Positions 33,999 through 42,846 of a stretch of DNA of 64,000 bases are shown one piece after another. Below the pieces are notes generated by a model. It had not been told where the DNA came from and made no database searches. It saw only the letters and a list, made by a program, of their open reading frames with translations. The DNA lies in NCBI RefSeq assembly GCF_001458775.1, contig NZ_CZPZ01000035.1:1-64000 (forward strand), read 5' to 3'. Position 1 is the first letter of the stretch; every line of letters begins with the position of its first letter. The translations under genes were made by a program, and so were the position numbers. Source of the stretch: Candidatus Nitrospira nitrificans. GTDB lineage: Bacteria > Nitrospirota > Nitrospiria > Nitrospirales > Nitrospiraceae.

Positions 33999-34376
33999 AT
34001 GGAAAGTATCGGACGCAAACGATGGGCCATTGCCGAGGGCTATATCCCCGCCGGCAGCCATGGACCCTCGCCACAGATGACCAGCCACGAAACAGTGTGC
34101 CTATTGAACACCTCAGATGGAGATGCCCATATCCGCATGACGGTCTTTTACACCGACCGTGAACCGGTGGGGCCCTATCAGCTCGTGGTGCCGGGACGAC
34201 GGACGAGGCATATCCGCTTCAACGATCTCACTGATCCGGAACCGATTCCCCTCGACACTGATTTTGCCAGTCTCATCGAATCAGATACACCGATCATCGT
34301 GCAGCACACTCGCTTGGATTCGCGCCAGGCGGAAAATGCCTTGCTCAGCACCATCGCGTTCGCGGGAGACGTGTGA
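33999..34376 (+). CDS. Sensory rhodopsin transducer (ASRT) homologue
   Basis: 125 residues. WAIAEGYIPAGSHGP, SHETVCLLNTSD, FYTDREPVGPYQLVVPGRRTRHIRFNDL and IIVQHTRLDSRQAENALLSTI match the family of the Anabaena sensory rhodopsin transducer, a soluble all-beta tetramer. GAGGTGA lies 9 nt before ATG 33999. No rhodopsin gene is in the window, so the protein probably has another partner; its DNA- or ligand-binding role in other bacteria is not settled. Confidence 0.9.
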   Translation: MESIGRKRWAIAEGYIPAGSHGPSPQMTSHETVCLLNTSDGDAHIRMTVFYTDREPVGPYQLVVPGRRTRHIRFNDLTDPEPIPLDTDFASLIESDTPIIVQHTRLDSRQAENALLSTIAFAGDV

Positions 34377-34447
34377 TGCCGGAATCCATCAATCCCAAGT
34401 ACTGTGCGGTCACGTGATGGTCCTACGGTCGGGGACCCGGTGATTGC

Positions 34448-35623
34448 ATGAGTCCACTTCGTCCGACGTCCGAGACTACGCCGGCTTCCTCTGCTCCACC
34501 ACAGGACGCTCGGTCGAGCAAGCCCGGAATCGACCGGCATTTATGGGAAATCCGCCCCGTCCGCGACCTGATGATTTTCGTCGCCATGGCCGGGCTGCTC
34601 TGGTTTCTCTACGAATTACGCAGTGTCTTCTTGCCGGTGTTTATCGCCCTCTTATTCGCCTATCTGGTCGATCCGTTTGTCGGGCATGCGTTCACACGTT
34701 GGTCGATTCCGCGCCCTGTCACCGTCGGGGTTCTGATGTTCGTGTTGGCTCTCGCCGGCATCGGGATAGGACTGTGGCTCGTGCCGCTCTTGATCGAGCA
34801 AGCCCAGACGCTCATACAGAAGATTCCGGTCTATGCGCATAATATTTCAGACCGGTATGAGTCCCTGTTCAGCAGCTGGTCGTTCAACTTCGGTGATTTC
34901 ATCGGCCGCGTGCAGAATGATCCGTTGGCGACGCTCCAGCCCCTCCTCTCGGGGACCGGTCACGCATTCGGCTTGCTGGGACAGCTGCTGGGGGTCACGT
35001 TCAATGTCGCTCTGTATGCGATCTTGATCCCGATCTACTTTTTCTTCTTCTCGTGGCATTTTGACGGCATGAGTCGAACCGTCGTTCGCCTGATTCCTAT
35101 CACGCATCGACCGCATCTGCTGCATGTCTTGCATCGCATGGATACGGCCGTGCGTGGCTTCTTTTCCGAACGACTCCTCATCGCGATGATCACCGGGGTC
35201 GTCTATGCAATAGGGTGGGCATTGACCGATGTCCCCTATTGGTTCCTGCTGGGAGTGGCCACCGGCATCGCCTCCCTCGTGCCCTACCTGTCAGCCGTCG
35301 GATGGCCGTTGGCCGTGGCGCTGAAGTATGCCGATGCCGTGACCGCCGGCCAGCCGGCCGAAACCGGATGGATGGCCATCCTCCTATGGCCAAGCGCGGC
35401 CTACCTGATCGGACAGTTCATCGAAAACTGGATCTTGACTCCCTGGTTGCAAAGTCACTCCACGGACATGAGCGCGGTCACGATCCTCGTCGTCGTCTTT
35501 CTGGGCGGCGCCATCGCCGGCCTGTTCGGACTGATCTTTGCCATCCCAGTGGCAGCCTGCATAAAAATTGCCATAGAGGAGTTCGTGCAACCGCGATGGC
35601 AGCAGTGGGTGCGAGAGACATGA
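34448..35623 (+). CDS. AI-2E family permease (PerM/YdiK-like)
   Basis: 391 residues with about seven to eight hydrophobic helices and the central helical hairpin domain of the family (residues 120-200). Blocks seen: LPVFIALLFAYLVDPFVGH, GRVQNDPLA and FLGGAIAGLFGLIFAIPVAA. Inner membrane; proposed to move small molecules or ions, substrate not predictable. It overlaps the next gene in an ATGA junction (35620-35623), so the two are translationally coupled. Confidence 0.9.
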   Translation: MSPLRPTSETTPASSAPPQDARSSKPGIDRHLWEIRPVRDLMIFVAMAGLLWFLYELRSVFLPVFIALLFAYLVDPFVGHAFTRWSIPRPVTVGVLMFVLALAGIGIGLWLVPLLIEQAQTLIQKIPVYAHNISDRYESLFSSWSFNFGDFIGRVQNDPLATLQPLLSGTGHAFGLLGQLLGVTFNVALYAILIPIYFFFFSWHFDGMSRTVVRLIPITHRPHLLHVLHRMDTAVRGFFSERLLIAMITGVVYAIGWALTDVPYWFLLGVATGIASLVPYLSAVGWPLAVALKYADAVTAGQPAETGWMAILLWPSAAYLIGQFIENWILTPWLQSHSTDMSAVTILVVVFLGGAIAGLFGLIFAIPVAACIKIAIEEFVQPRWQQWVRET

Positions 35624-36684
35624 AGAGAGACATGAACGGGCTCAGAGGAAAGACCAAGATGGAGAATCGTACTCAGCACGAGGAGAAACGCCGGACGCGG
35701 AAGGTTGTCGTCGTCACCGGCGCGTCGGCCGGGGTCGGTCGCGCCATTGCCGTGGAGTTTGGGAGGCACGGGCATGCGGTCGGATTATTGGCACGTGGCC
35801 GTGATGGACTGGAAGGCGCTCGACAGGATGTCGAGCAAATGGGTGGGACCGCCTGTCTGGTCCAGGCGGACGTCGCCGATCCGGATCAAGTTGAACGCGC
35901 CGCGGCGCAGATCGAAACCGATCTTGGACCGATCGATATCTGGATCAACAATGCCATGGTCTCGGTGCTATCCCCCGTGAAGGATATGACAACCGATGAA
36001 TTCAAACGCGTGACCGACGTCACCTACCTTGGCTATGTCCATGGGACCCTCGTGGCGCTGCGTCGCATGCTTCCGCGCGACCGAGGCGTCATCATTCAAA
36101 TCGGATCGGCTTTGGCCTATCGAGCCATCCCGCTTCAATCGGCTTATTGCGCCGCGAAACATGCCGTTCAAGGCTTTACTGAATCGCTGCGATCGGAACT
36201 GATTCATGATGAAAGCCGCGTACAAGTGGCGACGGTTCACCTCCCCGCGGTCAACACGCCACAGTTTTCGTGGGTGAAGACCCGCATGCCACGCCATTCC
36301 CAACCTGTGCCGCCGATATTTCAGCCGGAAGTCATCGCCCGGTCCGTGTACTGGGTCGCGCACCACCCGCGACGCGAGTTCACGATCGGACTCTCCGCGG
36401 TGAAAGCGATCATCGGCGATAAGTTCATCCCCGGACTCTTGGACCGTTATTTGGCCGGCATGGGATACGACGCTCAGCAAACACACGAATCGATCGATCC
36501 CCATCGTCCGAACAATCTGTATGCCCCCGTGCCGGGCGATTACGGCGCGAGAGGACGGTTCGACGACCGATCCGCCGATTATAGCCCGCAGGCTTGGGCC
36601 AATCGCTATCGCGGTTGGCTGGCGCTTGGAGGGTTGAGTATTGCAGCCTTATTCGCTCATCTGAGAGCCAGGAGGTCATCATGA
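35620..36684 (+). CDS. Short-chain dehydrogenase with C-terminal extension
   Basis: 354 residues. VVVVTGASAGVGRAIAVEFG (nucleotide binding), INNAMVS, and the catalytic Ser-Tyr-Lys in IGSALAYRAI and YCAAKHAVQGFTESL. About 100 residues follow the classical domain, including a hydrophobic C-terminal helix (GWLALGGLSIAALFAHL) that could anchor it to the membrane. Starts in the ATGA overlap with the permease. Starts at 35632 or 35659 are also possible. Confidence 0.88.
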   Translation: MKRDMNGLRGKTKMENRTQHEEKRRTRKVVVVTGASAGVGRAIAVEFGRHGHAVGLLARGRDGLEGARQDVEQMGGTACLVQADVADPDQVERAAAQIETDLGPIDIWINNAMVSVLSPVKDMTTDEFKRVTDVTYLGYVHGTLVALRRMLPRDRGVIIQIGSALAYRAIPLQSAYCAAKHAVQGFTESLRSELIHDESRVQVATVHLPAVNTPQFSWVKTRMPRHSQPVPPIFQPEVIARSVYWVAHHPRREFTIGLSAVKAIIGDKFIPGLLDRYLAGMGYDAQQTHESIDPHRPNNLYAPVPGDYGARGRFDDRSADYSPQAWANRYRGWLALGGLSIAALFAHLRARRSS

Positions 36685-37139
36685 AACGCGCGACCGCTTC
36701 GCGGTTGATTCTCGTGATTCCATTCGTCTCGGCGATCTCGATGCCGGCCGGGCAAGACGGCTACGGACATGCGCGGCTTGCCGCATCGCACGCACAGGCG
36801 CAAGAACGACCGTCTTATCAACACAAACAGGAACGCATCGTCCGCGCGACCGAGCAAGAAAAGGAAGCGTTCGACAGGTTCGTCGCGCACGAATCGCGTT
36901 TCAAGGACCATTACCAGGCGAACTTTTTGGCATCGCATTATGAATACCACCAATATCGTCCGGCCTACCAACATGGATTCGAGCTCGGCCTTGACCCGCG
37001 TTATGAGAGAGCGGACTGGAACAGCGTAGAGCCGGACGCACGGCGAACCTGGGTTGAAAGCACGATGGGATTGTGGAGTCAGTATCGAGATGCCGTGCGC
37101 TACGGATGGGAACAGGGTGTCGCATTGAAACGGAAATGA
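36681..37139 (+). CDS. Secreted protein of unknown function
   Basis: 152 residues. An N-terminal hydrophobic segment is followed by Gln/Glu/Tyr/His-rich sequence: YQANFLASHYEYHQYRPAYQHGFELGL and WVESTMGLWSQYRDAVRYGWEQG. No known domain named. Strong AGGAGG site; ATGA overlap with the SDR gene before it. Third gene of the permease-SDR set and located just before cydAB. Confidence 0.7.
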   Translation: MKRATASRLILVIPFVSAISMPAGQDGYGHARLAASHAQAQERPSYQHKQERIVRATEQEKEAFDRFVAHESRFKDHYQANFLASHYEYHQYRPAYQHGFELGLDPRYERADWNSVEPDARRTWVESTMGLWSQYRDAVRYGWEQGVALKRK

Positions 37140-37211
37140 CGACACACTCGAAGCGAAGCGGTCAGCGCCCATCCGACGACCCACCTTCACGAGTCAGGAC
37201 ACGACAGGGTT

Positions 37212-38561
37212 ATGATGTCGGATCTTATGGCTGCCCGCTCTCAAATGGCGATGTCCTTGGGCTTTCACATCGTCTTTGCCGTGTTGGGCATTGCGATGCC
37301 GGTGTTGACGGCGACTGCCGAGTGGAAATGGCTCAAGACGCGGGACGACACCTATCTCGCCCTTGCCAAGCGCTGGTCGAAGGGCACCGCCATTTTATTC
37401 GCCGTCGGCGCCGTGTCCGGAACCGTCCTCTCGTTTGAACTCGGCTTGCTCTGGCCTTCGTTCATGGAGCGGGCCGGTCCTGTCATCGGCCCCCTCTTCG
37501 GCCTCGAAGGGTTTGCGTTCTTCACGGAAGCGATCTTTCTCGGGATCTATCTGTATGGCTGGTCGCGCATCTCACCACGAGCGCACTTTCTTGCCGGTCT
37601 TGTCGTCGCGGCGAGCGGGATGGCCTCCGCGATTTTTGTCGTCACGGTCAACGCCTGGATGAATGCCCCGACCGGTTTCGATATCATTGACGGGCGAATC
37701 GCCGATGTCCGTCCGTTGGTCCCGTTGTTGCACCCGCTTGCCTTCCATGAAACGGTTCATATGTTGCTTGCGGCCTTCGCGGCGACCGGCTTTCTCGTGG
37801 CCGGCATCCATGCATTCTTTCTCTTGCGACGCCCGTCCGATCGGTTTCACCGACAGGCGTTGGCCATCGCTCTCGTCGTCGGCGGTATTCCTGCCGTCCT
37901 TCAACCGTTCAGCGGAGATCTGATCGCTCGGGCGGTCGCCGCTCATCAGCCGGCCAAGCTGGCCGCGATGGAAGCGCTCTTCGTTACGGAAGCCGGAGCG
38001 GATTTCGTGCTGTTCGGACTTCCGGACGCTTCTACGCACACAGTCAATTATGCGCTGACGATCCCTCGCGGGTTGAGCCTCCTGTTGCATGGCGATCCTC
38101 AGGCTGTCGTTCTCGGACTTGACAAGATCCCCCCTGAAGAGTGGCCTCCCGTCGCCGTCACCCATGTGGCCTTTCAACTGATGGTGGGCTGTGGGCTAGT
38201 CATGGCGGGAGTGGCAATCTGGGCGAATGTACGCCGGCGACAAGGAAGTCTTGAAAAGGATCGAGGGCTTTTACGCACGTTGATCGTTGTCGCCCCGTCG
38301 GGATTCATCGCCATCCAAGCCGGTTGGGTCGTGACCGAAGTCGGCCGCCAACCATGGATCATACAGGGACTCATGCGCACCTCGAAGGCTGTGACTCCCA
38401 TGCCGGGCCTTTGGATTCCCATGCTGACTTTCACTCTCTTGTATCTGCTCCTGGCGGCAGTCGTCGTCTGGGCTATCCGGCGTCACATTGCCGCCGCCGA
38501 CGTCGCCTCTTCCTCTGCGGAACATACAGTAAGGAAGGAGTCGAGCGATGCTCTCGTATGA
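37212..38561 (+). CDS. cydA: Cytochrome bd-type quinol oxidase subunit I
   Basis: 449 residues, nine predicted helices. Heme-ligand region SLGFHIVFAVLGIAMPV near the N-terminus, GLEGFAFFTEAIFLGIYLYGW, AFHETVHMLLAAF, FQLMVGCGLVM with the likely Met ligand, and GWVVTEVGRQPWIIQGLMRTS. The quinol-binding Q-loop is short, as in the cyanide-insensitive (CioA-like) branch. It reduces O2 to water with high affinity and without proton pumping. Overlaps cydB by 14 bp. Confidence 0.93.
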   Translation: MMSDLMAARSQMAMSLGFHIVFAVLGIAMPVLTATAEWKWLKTRDDTYLALAKRWSKGTAILFAVGAVSGTVLSFELGLLWPSFMERAGPVIGPLFGLEGFAFFTEAIFLGIYLYGWSRISPRAHFLAGLVVAASGMASAIFVVTVNAWMNAPTGFDIIDGRIADVRPLVPLLHPLAFHETVHMLLAAFAATGFLVAGIHAFFLLRRPSDRFHRQALAIALVVGGIPAVLQPFSGDLIARAVAAHQPAKLAAMEALFVTEAGADFVLFGLPDASTHTVNYALTIPRGLSLLLHGDPQAVVLGLDKIPPEEWPPVAVTHVAFQLMVGCGLVMAGVAIWANVRRRQGSLEKDRGLLRTLIVVAPSGFIAIQAGWVVTEVGRQPWIIQGLMRTSKAVTPMPGLWIPMLTFTLLYLLLAAVVVWAIRRHIAAADVASSSAEHTVRKESSDALV

Positions 38562-39585
38562 GCTCATAGTTGCCGCCGCGCTGGTAGGCGCCCTGACTTT
38601 GTATCTGTTGTTCGGTGGAGCAGACTTTGGGGCAGGGATCTGGTCTCTCTTTGCCATGGGTCGTCAAGGGCGGTCTCAACGCGCGCTCATCGATCAGGCC
38701 ATCGGTCCGATCTGGGAAGCCAACCATGTCTGGCTCATCATCGCCGTCGTGATTCTATTCACGGCTTTCCCGCCGGCCTTCAGCGTAATCTCCGTCAGAC
38801 TCCATATCCCGCTGAGTTTGATGCTCATCGGAATCGTGTTGCGGGGGACCGCCTTCGCCGTTCAAACTCACGACATCACATCGCGTCCGGACGGATTCAC
38901 GGGTGCGCCGCTGATCTGGCATCGAATATTCGCCTGGTCCAGCTTGCTGACCCCTGCCATGTTGGGCCTGATCCTTGGAGCGATCGCATCGGGACGCGCA
39001 TCCGGGCCGACCGACACGATCCGAGAAACCTTCGTCGATCCTTGGCTGGCGCCGTTTCCTATTGCAGTGGGTCTCCTCACGACGGCCTTGGTCGCCTACC
39101 TCGCCGCGGTGTATCTGGTCCTCGAGAGTCGAGAGCCCACCTTGCGCCGTCTGTTTCGACACCGGGCCATGGCGAGCGGGGTGCTTGTCGCCATACTAGC
39201 GACCATCGTCCTGTTCCTCGCCCAGGAAGGAGCGCCGGAAATCTATCAAGATTTGGCAAGAACGGCGTTGGGTCGCGCCTCCACCGTGGCGACCGCGCTG
39301 GTACATGTGGGAGCCCTCTGGGCGTTGATCACCGAACGCGATATTCTGGCTCGATTCCTGGCGGGAGTCGGAGCCGTCGCTATCGTATGGAACTGGGCTC
39401 TGGCGCAATACCCCTATCTCGTTGAGCCTTCCGTTACGATCTATGATGCGGCCCCTCACGGAACATTGGACATTTTGCTGGCGAGCCTGCTGGTAGGATC
39501 CGTCGTCCTCCTTCCCTTTCTGTTTTACTTATACAACCTGTTCAAGGGAGATGTCCTCTCGCGTCCGGCCCAATTCAAGCGCTAA
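38548..39585 (+). CDS. cydB: Cytochrome bd-type quinol oxidase subunit II
   Basis: 345 residues, eight to nine helices. Conserved N-terminal GGADFGAGIWSL and PIWEANHVWLIIAVVILFTAFP are the signature of CydB. The middle carries LRGTAFAVQTHD. AGGAGTCGAGCG precedes ATG 38548. Subunit II stabilises the heme centres of CydA. No cydX or assembly cydCD genes adjoin. Confidence 0.93.
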   Translation: MLSYELIVAAALVGALTLYLLFGGADFGAGIWSLFAMGRQGRSQRALIDQAIGPIWEANHVWLIIAVVILFTAFPPAFSVISVRLHIPLSLMLIGIVLRGTAFAVQTHDITSRPDGFTGAPLIWHRIFAWSSLLTPAMLGLILGAIASGRASGPTDTIRETFVDPWLAPFPIAVGLLTTALVAYLAAVYLVLESREPTLRRLFRHRAMASGVLVAILATIVLFLAQEGAPEIYQDLARTALGRASTVATALVHVGALWALITERDILARFLAGVGAVAIVWNWALAQYPYLVEPSVTIYDAAPHGTLDILLASLLVGSVVLLPFLFYLYNLFKGDVLSRPAQFKR

Positions 39586-39651
39586 CAGGATTGACGCATT
39601 CCGCCGGACGACGTGCATGGCACGACACGATGTTTATATTTATGAAGTTCA

Positions 39652-39696
39652 CTCGGGACAATCCTAGTCCCTCGTGCCTCTTCATCCCGGTATGAT
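39652..39696 (+). promoter_or_regulatory. CTAGG-type dyad (CTCGGGACAATCCTAG) with TATGAT
   Basis: Dyad at 39652-39667 (one mismatch). TATGAT (39691-39696) follows after exactly 23 nt and the start codon is at 39745. Confidence 0.75.
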
Positions 39697-39744
39697 CAGT
39701 TACTGATTCATCCAGCTTGATCGTTTATTGAAAAGGAGGATGCG

Positions 39745-40020
39745 ATGAAATTGGTGATGAGATGTCTGGCGGCGACGGTCTGCGTCATGGGCATGGCGAC
39801 GACGGGTAATGCCGGTGAAACCAAGGCCGAGATGGAGAATGCGAAAGGACAGGTGAAGGGCGAGATCGAAGAAGCCAAGGGTGAAGCGAAGGAGTTAAAG
39901 GAAGAAGCCAAGGGCAATGACATGAAGGCGGCAGGAGAGCGGGCGAAGGGCGATATCAAAGGAGCGATGGAGAAGGGAAAAGGGAAAGCAAAAGAATTGA
40001 AAGAGAGAATGAAGGACTAG
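39745..40020 (+). CDS. Secreted Lys/Glu-rich low-complexity protein
   Basis: 91 residues. Signal peptide cleaved near NAGE. The mature chain is a string of KGE/AKG/KEL heptad-like units (KGEIEEAKGEAKELKEEAKG), LEA/CsbD-like and probably helical or disordered. AAAAGGAGG ribosome site. Directly controlled by a CTAGG dyad plus TATGAT. A desiccation or envelope-protection role is inferred. Confidence 0.78.
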   Translation: MKLVMRCLAATVCVMGMATTGNAGETKAEMENAKGQVKGEIEEAKGEAKELKEEAKGNDMKAAGERAKGDIKGAMEKGKGKAKELKERMKD

Positions 40021-40108
40021 GCGAGCCGATACATTTTGTCGCCATTCCGAACCGGTCAGCGAGAACAAGAAACATCGGCAGGCCCACAACGTTGTTATGA
40101 GGTTGATC

Positions 40109-40567
40109 ATGAGACCCCTCTATTGTCGACATATTGTGTTAATCCTTGGGCTAAGCGGGTGTTTAGGCTGCGATGCCACTCGGGAGTTAGTGAAAGCGCC
40201 TTTTGATGCCACCACGGCGGTTTCCAATGGAACAACGCAAGCCACCGGGGAACTTACTCAACCCTCGAAAGAGTTTACCTCCAGTACGACCCCCGGTTCT
40301 TTGTTTAAAAACGAACAGCAATTGCGGGCATTTATTGCGCACAATTTCAACAATCTTCAACGCGATGTTGCGCAAGGTCGCGGCGAGTATCTCACGTCGA
40401 TGGCCACTCTCGCCGATATTCCGCTCGATCATCACGGGCGGTTATTTGTGGAGCTGCAGCATCGGTACCCGGTTCTCTATTCTTACGAGAGTTCTCCGTC
40501 GGAATCCTTACAGCATCTCATGGATACCATGAGGACTCAGCGGTCCCATGTTGTCGCTTTACAATAA
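40109..40567 (+). CDS. DUF3015-like lipoprotein
   Basis: 152 residues. Lipobox region LGLSGCLGC. C-terminal domain QLRAFIAHNFNNLQRDVAQGRGEYLTSMATLADIP then LQHRYPVLYSYE matches DUF3015 as I know it. GAGG precedes ATG 40109; the ATG at 40097 would lack a site. Periplasmic, outer-membrane-anchored. Function unknown. Confidence 0.78.
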   Translation: MRPLYCRHIVLILGLSGCLGCDATRELVKAPFDATTAVSNGTTQATGELTQPSKEFTSSTTPGSLFKNEQQLRAFIAHNFNNLQRDVAQGRGEYLTSMATLADIPLDHHGRLFVELQHRYPVLYSYESSPSESLQHLMDTMRTQRSHVVALQ

Positions 40568-40611
40568 ATCATGATTTCCGCGCTTCATGGAGACAGGGAA
40601 ACAAGGAGCAC

Positions 40612-40854
40612 ATGATGCCTACGGCACGACCCAGACGACGAGCCGAGAAAGCCAAGCGAGAGGGGAAAGCGCCCACGACACAAGCAGGCGAATTCGTGAA
40701 GGAGGAAATGCACGATCTCAAGCGAGGAAAACGAAACGTCACCTCCCGCAAACAGGCGATCGCCATCGGCCTCAGCAAGGCTCGCCGGGCAGAAGTCAAG
40801 CTCCCAGGACGAGCGCGGAAAGCGAATCGCAAAGGTTCCCGTGACGATCAATGA
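40612..40854 (+). CDS. Small basic protein (DUF6496-type)
   Basis: 80 residues, strongly basic: RPRRRAEKAKREGKAP, FVKEEMHDLKRGKR, VTSRKQAIAIGLSKARRAEVKLPG. The second half matches the DUF6496 family as I know it. AAGGAGCAC before ATG 40612. Could bind nucleic acid by charge; function unproven. Confidence 0.75.
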   Translation: MMPTARPRRRAEKAKREGKAPTTQAGEFVKEEMHDLKRGKRNVTSRKQAIAIGLSKARRAEVKLPGRARKANRKGSRDDQ

Positions 40855-40923
40855 AGAACCGGCGTGCCGGAACTGTGTCATCGAATTTTAGATTTCCCAT
40901 GGACCTGAAACAGGAGGCCATTT

Positions 40924-41310
40924 ATGCATCATGATAATCGCTCGCTGACCGAAAAACAGAAGCAATGCGTTACAGCCTGTTTGTCCTGTGCTCAGATATG
41001 CGAAACCTGCTCTGATGACATGATCGGCATGGGTCAACATCAGGATGATCATGAACTCCATGAACTCATGGTGCGGTGCATTCGGTTGTGTCGAGACTGT
41101 GCCGACATTTGCATGCTGACGGCACAATGGTTGAGTCGAGTATCCTCATGGTCCGAGGACATGTGCCGGTTCTGTGCGGATGTCTGCGAACAATGCGCCC
41201 ATGTGTGTGAGCAACATGCCCCCCAACATCCGCTGTGCGGCCAATGCGCTGAGGAATGCCGCCGGTGCGCGGCATTGTGCCAAGAAATGACCAATGCACA
41301 TGCCCGTTGA
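40924..41310 (+). CDS. Cys-rich four-helix-bundle copper-storage protein (Csp-like)
   Basis: 128 residues with 19 cysteines spaced CxxxCxxC along four helices: CVTACLSCAQICETC, CIRLCRDCADIC, CRFCADVCEQCAHVC, CGQCAEECRRCAALC. This is the Csp (DUF326) pattern, where thiols line the bundle core and store Cu(I). No signal peptide, so cytosolic like Csp3. Copper supply for cytochrome or nitrification enzymes is an inference. Confidence 0.9.
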   Translation: MHHDNRSLTEKQKQCVTACLSCAQICETCSDDMIGMGQHQDDHELHELMVRCIRLCRDCADICMLTAQWLSRVSSWSEDMCRFCADVCEQCAHVCEQHAPQHPLCGQCAEECRRCAALCQEMTNAHAR

Positions 41311-41533
41311 GAAGCACTAGTCGTGCCGGTGAGTCTAATCAGATGTACTGAACCTCCACTCAAAGTGGAGGGAATTTTTATTGAATCCCTCTCGACCGGG
41401 GGGACGCCGATACATGATGCCTATCTGATCAGAGCCGGATACTCTGCTGCGGACGTCCGGGAGTCGATCTCGACCTCTCACCGTGGCTTGCGTTGAGAGC
41501 GGACATTTTTCGTACGCCCGGAGGAGGGAGAAT

Positions 41534-41770
41534 ATGCGCCACATTTCTTCGACGATCATACTACTGGCCATCATTCACGGTACGTCGGCGCCTTCTTACC
41601 CGGTGGCCCAAACGGATCCTTTACCAAAACCCAGTCCTGGCCCCACGGATCCGATTCCCAAACCCGTACCAGGTCCGATTCCCAAACCAGGACCTACTCC
41701 GCTTCCTCCTTCATCCACCCCGGTGCCACCATCCACTTCGTCCATCCCCTTCGTTGGAGCACACTCATGA
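41534..41770 (+). CDS. Secreted proline-rich protein
   Basis: 78 residues. Signal peptide MRHISSTIILLAIIHGTSA; mature repeat DPLPKPSPGPTDPIPKP and PGPIPKPGPTPLPP. GGAGGGAG precedes ATG 41534. First gene of a four-gene set leading to superoxide dismutase, joined to the next gene by an ATGA overlap. Proline-rich extended chain, possibly a spacer through the cell wall. Confidence 0.7.
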   Translation: MRHISSTIILLAIIHGTSAPSYPVAQTDPLPKPSPGPTDPIPKPVPGPIPKPGPTPLPPSSTPVPPSTSSIPFVGAHS

Positions 41771-42132
41771 GATCTTCATTCGCCGCGGTTCCGACCTATT
41801 CTGAATCCCTTCGCATCGGATGGACCCTGCTCTGGCGTGGGACGGGAAGTGTTTTGCTCCTTCTCATTCTCTGTAATATTCTCCTAGTGACAGCGCTGCC
41901 CGAATTGCAGCGAACCGGCCCCTCGTTGTGGGCGACGGTATTTTCGCTTGCCGTCGTGACCTGTGTGGCCGCCTTCGGCATCATGCCCTTCGTCGTTCGG
42001 ACACTCTTCACGGCAACTTACACGAGATTTCATTTGCAACTCGTTCGGAACGTTGAACCGACCATCCAGGAAGAGATTGCTTCCCGCGACACCTCAAGTT
42101 CTCAACCGACATCACTCACTCACATTCAATGA
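41767..42132 (+). CDS. Membrane protein of unknown function
   Basis: 121 residues. Two strong transmembrane helices (VLLLLILCNILLVTAL, then VFSLAVVTCVAAFGIMPFVVR) and a polar C-terminus. Starts in an ATGA overlap with the proline-rich gene and ends 8 bp before the superoxide dismutase start. Translational coupling with both. No family recognised. Confidence 0.7.
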   Translation: MRSSFAAVPTYSESLRIGWTLLWRGTGSVLLLLILCNILLVTALPELQRTGPSLWATVFSLAVVTCVAAFGIMPFVVRTLFTATYTRFHLQLVRNVEPTIQEEIASRDTSSSQPTSLTHIQ

Positions 42133-42140
42133 GGTTCCAC

Positions 42141-42788
42141 ATGCACGTCTCATCTTCTCCTCGATTGTACGAAGCCAAAACCTATGACCTCCATGGATTA
42201 CAGGGCATATCCGACCGGACTCTCGAAACGCATTTTGCGCTCTATGAAGGCTATGTAAAGGAAGCCAACAATCTGACTACCCGCATTCGGAACCTCTTGG
42301 CCGACGGCCGAATCGATCAAGAAGAACAGCCTGGCTATTCAGAACTGAAGCGCCGCTATGGTTTTGAATATAACGGCATGGTTTTGCACGAATACTACTT
42401 CGGCAATCTCATGATGCATGGATCGCCTGATCCACCGGCAGAGTCACCGTTTCGACAAGCGGCCGTGGAGAGTTTCGGGACGTATGACATATGGAAGGTC
42501 GATTTCATTGGGGTCGGCAAGATGCGTGGAGTCGGCTGGGCGGTCTGTTATCTCAATCCTTACAACGGACGGCTGACCAATCATTGGATCACGCTACATG
42601 AATCCGGCAACATTGCCGGATTCATTCCGCTCCTTGTCATGGATGTATGGGAACACGCGTTTATTCTGGACTACAAGCCTTCGGAACGGGGGTCTTATAT
42701 CGAATCGTTTTTCGAAAATGTGTGTTGGAAGACCGTCGAGCGCCGGATGCAACGCTCAGCCACCCCGACTGTTCCCGCGCTTGCATGA
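42141..42788 (+). CDS. Fe/Mn-type superoxide dismutase
   Basis: 215 residues. Four metal ligands appear in the right order: H31 (ETHFALYEGYV), His in MVLHEYYFGNL, and Asp plus His in VMDVWEHAFILDY. WAVCYLNPYNG and NHWITLHESGN are partner blocks. AGG 7-8 nt before ATG 42141; ATG 42129 overlaps the upstream stop. It is longer and more diverged than classical SodB, so whether the metal is Fe or Mn cannot be told. Cytosolic. Confidence 0.88.
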   Translation: MHVSSSPRLYEAKTYDLHGLQGISDRTLETHFALYEGYVKEANNLTTRIRNLLADGRIDQEEQPGYSELKRRYGFEYNGMVLHEYYFGNLMMHGSPDPPAESPFRQAAVESFGTYDIWKVDFIGVGKMRGVGWAVCYLNPYNGRLTNHWITLHESGNIAGFIPLLVMDVWEHAFILDYKPSERGSYIESFFENVCWKTVERRMQRSATPTVPALA

Positions 42789-42846
42789 GGCCAAACGATC
42801 GTCCGATTTCCTGACCTATGGCTCGTCAGACTCACAGGGGATTGTG

